Source of the DNA: Aplidium turbinatum
Lineage: Eukaryota > Chordata > Ascidiacea > Aplousobranchia > Polyclinidae
Length of the DNA: 64,000 nucleotides
Assembly (NCBI GenBank): GCA_918807975.1
Contig: OU964934.1
Coordinates: 13,082,001-13,146,000 of the forward strand
Direction of reading: 5' to 3'
Of the stretch, positions 31,630 through 44,459 are shown piece by piece. The notes under the pieces were generated by a model. The model did no database searches. It was given only the letters and a program-made list of their open reading frames with translations, and was not told the origin of the DNA. Each line of letters starts with the position of its first letter. The stretch's first letter is position 1. A program made the position numbers and the translations under genes.

Positions 31630-34600
31630 TCATGCTTCATATTCCACCGTTTTTACCATGATTGGCTGTGCGATGAAGTCGTTAAAGGTCTGTGCTTGCG
31701 ACGCGAACTGCTTCTCTATCATCTGAACTGCAGGCATCGCATCAACAACAGGCGATGAGGCGAGCTGAGGGTCGACTTGAAGCGGTGCGTCGTTAATGTT
31801 GAAGTTATTGGCCGATGTGTTGAGAGCGTTGGGGACTTGATCTTGGGCGTTAAGGTCCAAATCACTTTGTGGAAGAGGGTCTTGGAGTTTGTGATCCACC
31901 AAGTCACGCTCACTTGAATCGTCAGGGTTAATGAAGCTACTGTTCGTGCAGTCAGATATGATAGTTTGCAAAACTGAGCGGTCCATCACTTTAGAAGGCA
32001 AGATCATATCACTATCGTTCAAATTGAAATTATTGTCGAACCCAATTGACAAGCCGGTGTCACCCATCCCCGTTGTGGGGCTAAGTGTGCTGAGCATGTT
32101 AACCTCTTCTAAAGTGGCTGCCTCTACAATACCTTCGTGAAGAGCCAAAGTGTTTTGAAAAGAGTTATTTTCTTCTTCTTGTCGCGTTAAATTACGTGAG
32201 AAATAGCTGTTTGGTTGAGAAGAATTTACAATTGGCACTGGATCTCCGATTGTAAAGCCTTGTTGCTTAATGTCACACACGGCAGCTTGGTCAGAAGTTC
32301 TACAAAACGAAAGCTCTCCTGAACTTGAATGCTGAAGTTGCACCCCAGGCAACTTGTTATCATTGTGAAAAGTACCAGATGAGGTTGTGCTAGCTTGTTG
32401 CTCAGCGGAGTGCCATTGTAAGACGTCAACTTGTTGCACTGGCGCTGTTGCAGCGCTCGAAGTTAATAAAATGTCTGAAGAAAGTCTGTTGTGACCTGCA
32501 GCAATTTCATGCGGTAATAACCATTGGCCCCCTTGCTGCATCGACACGTTAGAGGCCTGTGGGTTAAATCCTGACGTAGTAACAGACGCCTGCGTCATGA
32601 CATCTTGTTGCATAGAAAAAGTAGTTTCAAACATTGAAGATGAGGTTTGTGGGGCGAAGTTCTCATTGAAAGTCAAGTCAGGAGCCGATTCTCTGATTTG
32701 ATCAGACTGGTAATTTGACGCTGGTGCAAGCGTGGTGTTGCTGGTTGTCATTTCCTGTCTTAATGTGTTTGCTGGCTGAGGAACACCGGTAACTGTTGAT
32801 CGGTTGGCTTCAGTCTGACTGCTGACCGCCGAGAGACACCGACTTGACTGATTCACGGAAACTAGAAACGCTTGGCTGGCTCCAGTCACGTGATTAGCAG
32901 ATTGCGAGAGTGAAAATAAAGCATCGCTCATACTCGTCGTGGCATGTTGTGACAACGCGAACGATCCCGATCTTGCCTGTTGTTGCTGGATTTCCTCAGT
33001 ACCATTGGGAAACGATACCGATTCGTCTGGCCATATACTGAGAACGCCTGCCTCTGTCTTGACGATCGGGCTTAGATTGGAAGGAGCAAAAGTAGAATGA
33101 ACTGACATTGCAAGCATCGGCGTATGAGTGGAATTTTGTTGCTGCTGACCTCGAAAAAATGTAGCGGGAACATTTTCGGCGACTAGTCTCCCGGATGTAA
33201 CAGGGTTAGATTGTTGTGATGTCATGAGCACAGAATCGTTCGAGAAAGTTGCAGAAGTTATGTTTATCATGGCGTTTGGAGTGGAAGCCGTTTGCATTGA
33301 CGTCGCCTGTGAGCTTGATGAGAGGCTGCTGCAATTGGCCACGTACAACATTTGTTGAACTTTGCTGAGCTGTTCAGAGTCGCCCATCAAAGGTTTTCCA
33401 ACGTTTGTTGAATTGATATGCGACGATTCTGAAACGAAAAACATGACAAGATGTCCAAATGGATATCAGTTACATACTACCGGTAGACAAAGCACAAATC
33501 GGTCAGTTTTTATAAACAAAAGCAAAATGAAAAAGCTAAGCAATGTGACACAAGAAATGCCAATCGTACTTTGAAAATTTGTGAAAATTGGTCAGAAAAG
33601 TCCGACATGCGATCTTCATACAAACGTTTTTGAAATCAAATCGAAACCCATGACGCCCTACCAGGTAGGTCCTACCTAATATCGTCGGCTTGACGTCCTT
33701 GGACTCGTCATCTGGAGAAGCGGACCGAAATAACTGAGCGAACAAGGCTTCCAAAACCTTTCGATCAATTTTCGCATTGTCCAGAATGTTTTTTAGGGTG
33801 TTTTCAGCTGAAATAGAACCGTAAATGTGGCAGTATGGCGTTTTTTGCACAAATCCAGGCGATTATGGACAAGAACTAAGGGGCAAGAAAGCAAGTATTT
33901 CGATCTTTTGGCCCCATCAAGGCTGTGCTTAGTGGCGTTTATGTGATTGCTTATCTTCCGTTTTTCAGTGTAACAGCTGTATGCCACTACAGTCTCGCCA
34001 CAGTCGGCCGCTGACTTACATGCACATGATTTTGAAACAGTAAAAGCGAAGATAAACAGAAACATTAGATGCAACTATGACAGGTATTAATTAATGAGCT
34101 AGTGAAGTACAGTATAACATACGGAGACTACATTAACTGAGCTCAAGATGTTGTAAGCGGTTACTATGAAATAAAGGAATACCATACTTACATTAGATAT
34201 TCAATATTTCGTAACGCCGTAGGTTAGCGCATAGCACCGTACCAATGATCGCTTGCAATACACCAAGCAAAAATATAGTAACAAAACCTCATACGGTACA
34301 TTGAAATATAGGTTTTGGAAACGTCATTACTTGTTTCTTTAACTTCCGGTTCTGATGAATCTTCCTTCTGAGCGACCGTTGGGCTTGGATCGTACGTGAA
34401 ACTGTGAGGATCACATTTTCTTCCATTAAATTCCACACAGAGCTGCACATTGACAGACTTTGTGATGGCTTGATCGTGGTAGGCCGGAACGCGAACGACA
34501 AGATGAGACTAAGATAGCGAAAGCTCATTTCAGTGGGGTGGTAACATGACTTAGAAGTTGTAACACAACAATCAAGTCTGAGGACAATTTACTGTACAGA

Positions 34601-37600
34601 ATGACTGTGCAGGCAAAATTAGGACCTGGAACCTGGACCGAAGAAAACCGTACATTCATTGTGGATGATTTCAATAAAATATGAAATTTCAAAACTCTTT
34701 TCAAACTAAACGGTCACGATCCTGTTCCCAATCAAAAATCTATACTGCTTTAAATATTATTCTAACACCACATTTTTTTTATATAAAATTTAACACAACA
34801 GAATAACAAATGGTGTTCACCGGTCCAGGCCATTTTAAACAGTTATGGCAACTTTTTGTAAAATATAATATATCGCACCATCTAAACTCCACTGAAAACA
34901 ACATCAAACCTGGTGTACTCCACCAACACAGAATAACAAACAACATAAGAATTTTAATCCATCTACCCACTTTCCAGTAAAAAAAAATGAATAATTTGAT
35001 TAATTACCTAGCTTTTCTACAAGTCATGCGGCAAAGCCAAAGCTTTTTTCTAATAAAGCTTGAGTAACTTTTTTGGAAAAGTGACCAATGTCATGTCGTT
35101 GTAAAAATGTAAACTGACATTGGCGTTGCAAAATGTGTTGGCAAGCGCCATAGTTTCCATACTTCATGGCACTGCGAACGTAACCGCATGCTTGAAATTC
35201 TTTCGCTCAAGGACAACAACCACCATAACAGAACCACGACCATGGCTTGCCGACGTGACCACTTGAGATATTTCTAGAGGAAATATCATGAATGGAAAAG
35301 CAGGAACAACACGTAACAAACTCGTGGGATAACGCAATCGCCCTAATAGTCCTGACTGTCGCATTAATGCGAAGCGATCATAACTTAATAAAGATTGAGC
35401 ATTATCTAGATCAAACTTGAAATAAGTAGACTACAAATACAACGCAGTAAAATATATCGGATGGTGTATCATTCGTTTAGTTTTCAGAAAACATGTGAGG
35501 AGGCAATCAACCCGACTAACCAGTGTGGAAATCATGGGGACATCGGCTATCATGGTCCTAAAGAAGTTTACTTCGATAATGAGAAACAAAATGTTTGTAG
35601 ACAAGCATTCCTGTGAATGTTCAATGTTAGTCACATCTAATCTTATATAAAAAACATCTACTTTCATGCAGGGTTGAGAAAAACCCGGGTTTTTTTGGGT
35701 TTTATTAAAAAAGATGCAAAAAAAGGTAGATTCATGCTTATTTCACCTCAAAACTACTTTTTACGAATGAAGTGCCTTTCACTCACAGTACATGCTTGCA
35801 TAACTCAATAAAATAATGCACTAAGGTTGTTGTTGCTTGAATGTTGCATCATCCATTAATTTCAAGATCAAGTTGGATGTTGCATATCCACTGATTTCTA
35901 TACCAAGTTGATGCTACCGTGGTAGAAATCACATTATTGCATCATTTGCTTTAGATTTGAAGGCAAGGAGCATTTATGCCATCATGTTTAAATATTTTTT
36001 ATCATTTATATATACATACTATATATAGTAATGGATGAGCAATTGAGCGATTGCGTGGCCAATGGCCATTTAGGCAAATGCTCTGAAACAGCCAAGCGTT
36101 AGAATCCAGAATCTGCGGTCCACCACATTAAGGCGCGAACAAAACAGCGCAGAGGCAAAACGGCGCAGACAAAACGGCGCCAAAGTCAACGTAACCAGCT
36201 CAGAACCTTTTCCTCATTTTGTTAACATTTTTTGGTCAATTCCTCTTTGTCATGAGTTGCCAAGGGTGGTGGGGGGGGGGACTTGTATACCAGCTCCAAA
36301 AATCCTTATTCACACATAAACTTTCGTTATGGTTGCAGAGTATTATCGTTCTATAAATTGAACTTGTTGCGTTGACTTTGGCGCCGTTATGTCTGCGCCG
36401 TTTTGTTCGCGCCTTAATGTCCTGCTTCGCAGAATCTGTAATTGGTAAATAGCCTCCTAAATTGCATTTCACATCATATATACAGACTACAGTAGAGTAG
36501 TACTTTCAGCAGTTTAACTATAAGACCTTCTTGCATAAATGAGTTTTAGTGTAGTATACACAAAGGGGCATTACTTGATTTCTGTGTACTGTACAAGTGT
36601 ACAATATCCACTGCGTTTTCAGTTTATTCTTGAAAATTTACTTCACAATCACATCCTTAAGTCCTAATTTAAAGTTTGTTTTAAGTGCCTTGTAGTGTTT
36701 TTGTTCATTTTTTCAATTTTCTAATAAAAACTGGACAAATATGATGCTCTGGGTTTTTTTATGGGTTTTTTTGGGTTTTTTTAAGTGGGTTTTTTTGAAA
36801 AAACCCACCCGGGTTTTTTTGGGTCGGGTAAAATACCGACAACCCTGCTTTCATGTCGCCTCCGATGTGTGTGTACCAAGTATCAACTCTACAAAAAGCA
36901 AGCACACTAATCTAATCCTGACACAAGCACAACTAGGCTGATTCAAATCACATTACTGTGACCCAAGATTATCTTACAATGCCGATTCTTTCACCGACTA
37001 GAAACCTAAAGTTTAAACACACGTCGTTTTTTTTACTGGGGCTAGACAAAGATTTCACCTTTTGTAATTAATGCAATTTTGTTACATTGGATTTATGGTT
37101 GAAATACTATTTTGGTAGGTATAAAAGCGTTTGATAGCTTGCCAGCAATATTAGCAAACAGTAGCATAAAAACTTAAGTAGACATTCATCGATTGAAAAA
37201 GCATAGTTTCATTGTTACTGTGATGTATTTGCACAGTGTGATCACTGATCACAAACAAGAGTAGACTGAACAACACACATGAATTTAACATCTTGTGAAC
37301 TGACATCAGTGACCATAAGTCATTCAGAACTGCGCAATCCCCCAACATTTCGCAAAGATATTGGCAAATAATAAAACTATTTTTAGAATTAAACGTACTT
37401 GATTGAACGTATCTCTGTCTATTGTTCCATAAGTATGCCAGTGACTTTCTAAAACAAGAAATTTGTTTTAAAAATCAGAAGATTTATTTCTTTGAAGGGA
37501 AGAACTGGTCCTGCTGCTGTGATTCTACCAACATTGCAAAATTAGACTATCCAGCTAAAGATAAATTGATAAGCCAGGCAGAACGAAAACAAAAAACTAA

Positions 37601-40600
37601 AGGGGAAGTTTTACAGTTGAGATGCAGAACGTAGAAGCATTTTTAAAACATGAGTTAACAAACTTGTTATTTCAGTAAATAAACATTTTCATAAGTTTCC
37701 AGCGCAGCTAAGAATAAACAGAGCAAAAATCGACTATGTGAATCAACAATCAAGCGAGAAATCTCAACGCCCTCCTACTATCAGGTTCTTCTGAGTCTTG
37801 AAATATGACTTTTGTTCCTTTATGAAAATTTCGGCCAATGATGAACATTTCTTGGTTTCCTTCAACTGAGCATCGTTCCAAGCTCTTCTTTGTTATCTCG
37901 GGTTGACCACGCGGCTGAGCTGAAATCAAGATGTTGATGAACAAATAAAATGGCGCGATCTTTCCCAGCTCGTTAAATGAGATATTTTCAGATTTCACCA
38001 CATTGGGTTGAAACAGCATATTTCGCATTGCACAATGCATTGTGGAAATGGCAATTGGAAAGACAAAATAAATATTTACTTTGCCGAGTGACAAAATAAC
38101 ATTCTAGCCTACCAATAAGTCGTTTTTCTACATCGATTCGATGTAGAAAATCAATCAGAAAAAGGGACCGATTTGGTGACTGGGATTTTGCAGCGTCAAC
38201 ACTGCCAACCACATGATAGAGGCAATTGAGTCAGAAAGTTATGAAATGGCCAAACAGTCTCCGTGAGTGACAGTGCAAATATTTCTTCTTTAACATGCTT
38301 TATCAGCTGTGACCTCCATTTTGTTCTATTTTTCATTTTTGTTAATTCCGGAATGCTTTTCCGTCCTGTGATTTGCAACTACACTGTGTTCAATAATGAA
38401 CAACCATACGGAACCGGTGCTAAGTCGGTCACATCTAACCAAGAGGAGTGGATTGATAAAATCGTGTAAAAGAGAGTGGCAAGATTTTATGGAAAACAGC
38501 CTCTAGGCCTACTGTATTTGTTTACTTAACCTGAAGGTGATTAACTACTATTTACGATGACAAACTTTGTGCAAAACACAATTTAACTACGATTATAAAA
38601 AACGTCATGAAATCTTCAGTACTCATATCATATTCACACAAAAATGTATCATCATTCAATCTTTACTTACTGCAGTTAATTCGTTGCGAAACGACTTGCA
38701 GAATACATGGGTTTTGCTCGTCAAGCCCAGTCAGGTTGTCCAGGGCAACACGAAAGACCAAGCGGACCGTTTGACTTCGTTTCTTTGCCCGATTTGCCCC
38801 AATGCGAAATTCAACATCCGCATTGCGCAGTTTCAAAATGCCCACACAATCAACACTGCAAAATTGACGGTGACGTCAAAACAAATATTTTGAAGAATCA
38901 CAACACCGTGACATTGATAAGGTATAATAATATTGCGTCAAAGAAACGTGCAACAACATAAAAACGAAAGAACACAAGAAAGAATTTCAGACACTTTTTC
39001 ATTTTGTACACAGATGAAATCTTCTTACAATTGAAATAGAATTCGAAAATAGATACCGTATCGCACTACATTAAAGACCTACACGGAAATTTGGAACAAA
39101 CATATGAACGATATGTGTTAGGGGTGCAATACAGCTTTAGCTATATTTGTTATTGAAATAACAAGCCCATACAGGCGGTCAACTTACATCCTAGCCTTTA
39201 AATGTCAAGCAAAAACATATTACGATTTCAAAAGCGGACACAGGGAACTAACCAGCTGGTTACAACACTAAATGTCAGCCAAAGTCACGAATGCCAAGTA
39301 ACATGTGGCAATACTCCATATGTAACATGCGATTATTGTCGCCTGTGACAGGAATTTAAACCCATATCGTCATTTCTACCTGATGACATCTTGAGCGTCG
39401 AAGGGAATACGAATTACTTTTGTTCCCTCAATCTCAACTTCTTCGCATGACGTGGTATTCCTACCTGTCACCTTGCACGCTTGATAGAAGCCATGTGGGC
39501 GAACCTTGTCATCAGAGTCAGATCCCACAAAAACGCTCAGCGTGGTCTTTCCAGTGTAACCCTTCAACTGATTGATAAGACATGTGAAGTGAGTTGATGA
39601 AAGTGAAGATCAATATTACTTGACAGAATGATACGATCAGCGTCTGATAACGTTGAAACGAAGTAAAAACAGCAACCTTTGTTTGCAACAATTTTAATAG
39701 TTACATACACCTGTCATCGGTTTTAGTGGAGAATTCTGGAACATAGGCTACAGATTGATTTACATCAGACACATTCAATGCCCACCAATCAACCACTAAA
39801 GACGCACCATATATATATATAGAATACAGAGAGTATGAGTTCTCATATAAAGCAAAGTTATTGCAAATAAAGAATGCAAACAAAATCTATAGAGCAGACA
39901 AGATAATGGAAAAAAATGGAAAGTAACAAAACCAGTTGAACTTATTTTATACTTTGCTCCTTTGCACGTTCATCAGTGATCACAAAATGTATTTTGGACA
40001 TTTGGTTGTTGTTATCCAACTCTAAACTGCTAAATCTAACTTAGCCTATTGTGTTTGTGCCATTATTAGTTTTTTTAAAGGAAAGTAATTTATAAAAAAA
40101 CATGAATAAGTAAAACACTGTGAGATTGCGCTCCAAAATAAACTCATAAAGGTTTAAAAAAAAAACACTTTAAAAACAAAAAAGCATTATGGCACCATAT
40201 CTAATACGATTGGTCCAACTATAAAACATGATGAAAGTATTTTCACAACATTTTAAACTGAAAATAAATGCTTTTTGTATATACACCCAAACCACCTGAA
40301 TCTGGGGATAATCTTGTTGTGATCTATCTTTCACAGGACCTCTGCTTCCTTCAGTCAGATACCGAGCCCGGTGTTGCTCTTCAGGCTGAACTAATATGTC
40401 CAAACTGCAGCCATTGTTCGAAGAGGGATAAACAGCTTGTAGAGAAGCATAACTTTTATAAGGGTCTCGGTATACATTATCGTAGGACTTTTTCGCTTGA
40501 GCTGGTTTCGAAACGGAAAAACCATTGCTTGAGGTTCCGACAGTCGCTCTGCTAAACATTGAGGAATCAGTCTCGCCATTGATTTCTCTGAAATGCAAAT

Positions 40601-43507
40601 TAATAATTACATTTACAAAAACTAAATGCGTCCTAGCTGTCACTATTATCCGTATCTCATTATAAAAAAAAAAAAAGTTAGGGAAAGTAGATAGACTTGG
40701 TTGCTTTGCAATAATTGAAAGCATACAAAACACAATCAAGACTAGCCTATTATATCAGACTTGAGAAAAGCTATGATCACCAAAATAAAAACTTTGTTTA
40801 GTTAGCAGGTGCTACAAAGTTACACACACTTGTGTCAGGGTAATGTGAAAAGAACCAGGGTCTACTTTTCTTTTCCATAAACCTGTACATTGTACAATCA
40901 TAAGTAGCCAATCCTTAAATATTATTGTAAATATATTCAAGGATATATTTATGGAAAACATCCACTGGCATATCTTCCAAGAAAATAATACCTTGAGCAA
41001 TTCATAGAGCTTTGGTTACTTTCTGAAGCATTTGAAAGTCTTCTATTTGCTTCAAGTATCTGGTTGAATAAACTCGGATCAGAAGTGTTTGTAATGGTTT
41101 GTGGGTTTACGTTACGAGAAACCAAGTTGACCCCTTGTGGAATGCCGGTTTGATCGCTTTCACTTTCAAGAGCATGAGATGTAGAAACAGGAGAAATTTG
41201 TGAACTGTGAGAAAAGTGCTTAAAACGATCTTGTGTAAAACTTAGGGACGGGTGCATTTCTTTCTTAGTTCGACGCCTCTTTTTTCTGCTTCCACTTGAA
41301 GAATATGGATCATCATCAGAAGATCCTCCTGGAGTTGTTGTACTAACAGTGTCTTGTGGACATATATTTTGAAACCGACGCCTCATATTTGTGCTTGATG
41401 ATGAAAACATAAAATCATCAGTATCATTTAACCCATCTGATTCCATAGCTTCAAATGGACTACTAATATCCCCAGGCTCACATCCAGGACTTGTCATGTT
41501 ATAAGGACTCTCTAAAGTTAAAAGTCCATTGAAAGCTTCTGATCCCATCATCTGAGCATCTTCATTGATGTACACAGAATGACTGGAAACTGTAGAGTTC
41601 AACGGTTCATGTCCCTCCGTCACGTTTTGACTATAATTCTCTTGGCAAAAGTCAGACATTTGATGTACAGCAGAGTCACCATGGGGTAAAGATACACCTT
41701 CATTGGTTTGAATACTTTCATGGAGCATGGCAGAGTTTTGGCTTCTGTTTTCATAACCTGAAAAGGCAATAATAAATTTATCGTACCACATGAAAAAACC
41801 ATAGTATCTTAATTTCCTATCCGCTATTCTTTCTATAAAACTTGTGCCATTCCATTACATAACAAAAATTATGCTCATGAAATTGTAAAAACAAACATTA
41901 AAAGCAAGTATATATATAAAATGCAATACCTACAAACAAAATAGCAATTTACTAGTTATTTACAGCAACAACATCAAACTTCTGTGAATCAAGATTTAAC
42001 TTTTGAATCATTTGTAAATTGTAAATACTTGCCCTGCCTACAACAAGCATCAGATCATTAAAACAACACAATATAAAAAGAAACAATTCAAAGAAATAGT
42101 CAAGTAATTTTTTAAAAACGATTCCTATTGTGATTCTTATTAAACCGTAGAAATGTTACAGATATTTTGCATTAAAAAATCTAGAAATTGAATGAAAACA
42201 AAGTTGTTTTGTAGTTCTACAAATCCAGGCCTCAAAATTCCGGCGGTCATGACCTCCGGAATGACCTCGAATGTCTGCCGAAGCCGACTCATTGGTCGGT
42301 CATAAATGACCGCCGCAAAATTCTTGACAAAAATAGAGCTATTGCAGCAAAAATATATTTTAAATTTGAATTGTTACAATTGTTTGTTTAACGCGAACAA
42401 ATACGGAGCTGAAACAATTAATAGTACAGGCAATTGCTTTAAAGATCACATTAGAGTGGCGTGGTTAACAAGCTGATGGCAAAAGTAGCCATTTTTACAT
42501 CATTTCAACGCCTTGCAATGTTGCCTTGAAATAAAGTTGTCTGAACTTTTCGGCAGGATATGTATTCTAATTTTGACAATGAGGAATTGAGGATTGTTAC
42601 ATTGATCGTTTGTTAAAAAGAAACGTCACAGAGAAGCAAGTCTCAGCTGGGTTCCGCACGTGCTCAGGCAAAAGTGGCGACCTTATTCACGCTGATACTG
42701 ATAGAAATAGAATTTCTGCACAGAAGGGAGGGTGTTAGACTAACACTATTGTGTTAATTAGTTAACACTAACACTATTGAGGGCTAACACTATTGAGTCA
42801 CTAATGCGCATTTGTCTGGACGGTCCTGAGCTGGAGATTTACGACCCCGCGCCAGCAGTAATCGCTTGGCACAGCGATTCTATAACGCAAAAACCACGGA
42901 ATAAGTGATCGTAGTTGCTTTTGTAATGAGGAAATTTGGATTGTTGTTTTCAATTGTGTTTATTGCGTCATTACACGACTGTCATTAACACACTGATTTA
43001 TTTGCAAGCAATCTGCTCCAGTATACTTCAGGGTCGGTTAATTAAGCCATCAACCATTGCAGAGTTATTCTGTTGTAGAAAATCTTCTACAAACGTACGA
43101 CTACACAATACTGTAGTGTAATTTTGTGCAAAATCTACGTATGCAAAAAAATGTCCGGTTGAGATATTAAATGTCCGCTGAAAGGGCCAGTCCGGTAGGA
43201 CATGCTTGACCGCCAGAAAAAAGTACAAATTTCGAGGCCTGAAATCCATGGTCTGAGTAATGGTTACAAGACGAACTTGTACAAAATCAAACCTTTTACC
43301 ATCAAATAAAAACACATGATAGGTTTAAATTGAGATGTGAATTCTGATAAAACATTTGCATCATCCAACCTAGACAGGTTTGGTCGCTTAAAGAATTAAA
43401 AATAGCATACCTTCAAAATTTTGGCTACAAAGTGTGTCCTGGGAAGATTGTGCACCTCCATTTAACTCTTCAGCTTGTAGGTTAATCCAAGGTGTTGGTT
43501 CAGACAT
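31630..43507 (-). CDS. NFAT5: NFAT5/TonEBP-like Rel-family transcription factor, ten exons, 1275 aa
   Basis: Exons, in order of transcription, are 43411-43507, 40992-41757, 40296-40587, 39380-39567, 38671-38855, 37779-37919, 37399-37448, 34331-34508, 33676-33807 and 31630-33428. All junctions are GT-AG and the phases chain without conflict. Together they total 3828 nt. Residues 190-199 hold a basic cluster ([10 protein letters not shown]), a likely nuclear signal. The Rel DNA-binding half runs from about 350 to 509, with [11 protein letters not shown] at 361-371, [15 protein letters not shown] and [13 protein letters not shown]. The IPT half spans about 512-612, with [20 protein letters not shown] and VRVPAYHDQ. 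Residues from about 690 on form a Gln/Ser/Thr/Asn-rich tail, as in the NFAT5 activation region. No calcineurin-docking PxIxIT motif is visible, unlike NFATc proteins. The family dimerises on DNA and drives osmotic-stress genes in vertebrates. The same role here is inference. The first exon could be preceded by an untranslated one. Confidence 0.92.
35669..36847. mobile_element. hAT-type MITE in NFAT5-like intron 7
   Basis: The ends are CAGGGTTG and CAACCCTG, flanked on both sides by CTTTCATG (35661-35668 and 36848-36855), a perfect 8-bp duplication. GGGTTTTTTTGGGTTTT tracts lie near both ends. It is non-coding and carries a nested inverted-repeat element at 36126-36420. Confidence 0.88.
36126..36420. 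mobile_element. Nested inverted-repeat element with GGCGC-rich arms
   Basis: The arms ACATTAAGGCGCGAACAAAA and TTTTGTTCGCGCCTTAATGT are perfect at the ends. They continue inward through GGCGCAGAC, GGCGCCAAAGTCAACG and their complements, for about 55 bp, with an extra repeat of AAAACGGCGCAGA in the left arm. The interior near 36245-36298 is one arm of the palindrome found complete at 8984-9139. No target duplication was resolved. Confidence 0.75.
37399..37448 (-). CDS. NFAT5: Microexon 7 (50 nt) of the NFAT5-like gene
   Basis: Exon 6 ends in phase 1 (GATA|gtagga) and the next obvious exon (34508) begins in phase 0, so an exon of 3n+2 nt is required. Searching the intron, the minus strand gives tgttttag|AA AGT CAC TGG at 37448 and CAATCAA|gtacgt at 37399. 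It is exactly 50 nt and encodes [16 protein letters not shown] after a joint codon. This aligns with the conserved W..E..ID.ELFHQ segment of NFAT IPT domains, immediately before HL(I/V)V.VP.YHDQ. Confidence 0.88.
38121..38152. repeat. Short perfect hairpin in NFAT5-like intron 5
   Basis: TTTTCTACATCGA is followed directly by TCGATGTAGAAAA. It lies in the intron between exon 5 (38671) and exon 6 (37919). It may be a remnant of the small palindromic MITEs seen at 29.9 and 31.3 kb, but the core differs. Confidence 0.6.
41758..43410. other. Intron 1 of the NFAT5-like gene
   Basis: This 1.65-kb intron is bordered by gtatgc and ttttcag. Its 3' half, in the sense of transcription, is plain AT-rich sequence (41758-42225). 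Its 5' half is occupied by a transposon at 42226-43241. Confidence 0.75.
42226..43241. mobile_element. Inverted-repeat DNA element in NFAT5-like intron 1
   Basis: It begins CAGGCCTCAAAATT and ends AATTTCGAGGCCTG. The direct repeat AAATC flanks it (42221-42225 and 43242-43246). Inside both ends are GGCGGTCATG and CATGCTTGACCGCC. It is non-coding, and a hAT-type MITE is the likeliest class. TTAACACTA-type short repeats lie near 42740-42790. Confidence 0.65.
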
Positions 43508-44133
43508 AATTTTTCTAATTTGATAGTTATGTAAATCAAAGCGTAAACAGTTTGATTAATGTTTCATTGAATAAAAATTTTAGACATTAACTGTATATAT
43601 ACGCTAAACAATAGTGCAATAAAAAATAGGTATCTATGCTAAGAGCCAGTAAAAGTATAATTTGGGGCAATGGGATCCCAGGCCCCAAAATTTAGACTGG
43701 TGGTTAATTTGATTTCCTGTGAGTACGTGATTTGTGAAATTGTTCACTTCCAGAACAGCTTATTGCACTTTTGTCACTGTCAACAAATACATTAACATCT
43801 GTCTGCAAAATAACTATAACAAATAACTTCGAAAGTATCATTTCCTGAAAACTTAGAAATCTAGAAAATTTTCCTTCAAGTGATACTGATAACCCTGACA
43901 GGTTTGAGACCAGTGTTCCCATTGACTCAAGTCTCCAAAACATCAGATTTTTTCCAAAAAGTTCCAAACTAACATCAGACTCAAAATCTTATTGATTGCA
44001 AATTTGCAATAATAATCTGAAAGTTTCTCATACCTAACCTAACAGAATACCTGCATGAATAAAATAGGCAAACACAAGCCGTGAATTTTGCGTAAACTGT
44101 GCATTTAAACATCAAGTATTCGTAATGCTATTA
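43508..44133. other. Upstream region of the NFAT5-like gene
   Basis: No TATA-like or other convincing promoter motif can be fixed. A minus-strand open frame at 43704-43967 has no recognised domain. CATCAGA motifs near 43940-43975 recur near 46295-46350, perhaps marking the two flanks of an old element into which later copies inserted. Confidence 0.4.
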
Positions 44134-44406
44134 GGGAACGTTCAAATATTAAGTAACGCTTTTTTTCCGAATTTTTGACCCCACCCTCCCCCATGTAACG
44201 CCAACGTAATGCTTTTTTCAATCCCCCCTCCCCCATGTAACGCTTTTTCACTACGAATTCAGCACAAAAAACTACCATTCCGTACTCGAAAGCGTTACGT
44301 AACGTTTTGCTTGAACCCCCTCCCCCCCGATGTGACGCTAACGTAACGCTTTCATAAACCCCCCCCCCTCCCCCTCGAAGGCGTTACGTAATATTTGAAC
44401 GTTCCC
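44134..44406. mobile_element. PIF/Harbinger-like MITE, 273 bp
   Basis: The ends GGGAACGTTCAAATATTA and TAATATTTGAACGTTCCC are perfect over 18 bp, followed by imperfect pairing through GTAACGC. TTA flanks both sides (44131-44133 and 44407-44409), the 3-bp duplication expected for PIF/Harbinger. GTAACGC motifs and C-runs repeat inside. It lies about 630 bp upstream of the NFAT5-like start codon. Confidence 0.85.
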
Positions 44407-44459
44407 TTACTGCAGAATAATACAAAGTGGTTGTGTATTATTCTTCGTTATCGTCGATA

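Larger units (their letters stand above)
34509..37398. other. Intron 7 of the NFAT5-like gene, 2.9 kb
   Basis: The intron contains a hAT MITE (35669-36847) with a second element nested in it. No other exon is needed by reading phase, since exon 7 ends and exon 8 begins in phase 0. The remaining sequence has no recognised feature. Confidence 0.7.

Noticed and set aside
37422-37634. A plus-strand 70-residue frame as a gene
   Set aside because: It overlaps the NFAT5-like microexon on the opposite strand and has no recognised domain.
34331-37919. Direct joining of NFAT5-like exon 37779-37919 to exon 34331-34508
   Set aside because: The first ends in phase 1 and the second begins in phase 0. The join would shift the frame and omit a conserved IPT strand. 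The microexon at 37399-37448 solves both.
40170-40267. Extension of NFAT5-like exon 3 past 40296
   Set aside because: The frame after the CAG|gtggtt donor reads [11 protein letters not shown] and loses Rel similarity. The next exon resumes it in phase at 39567.
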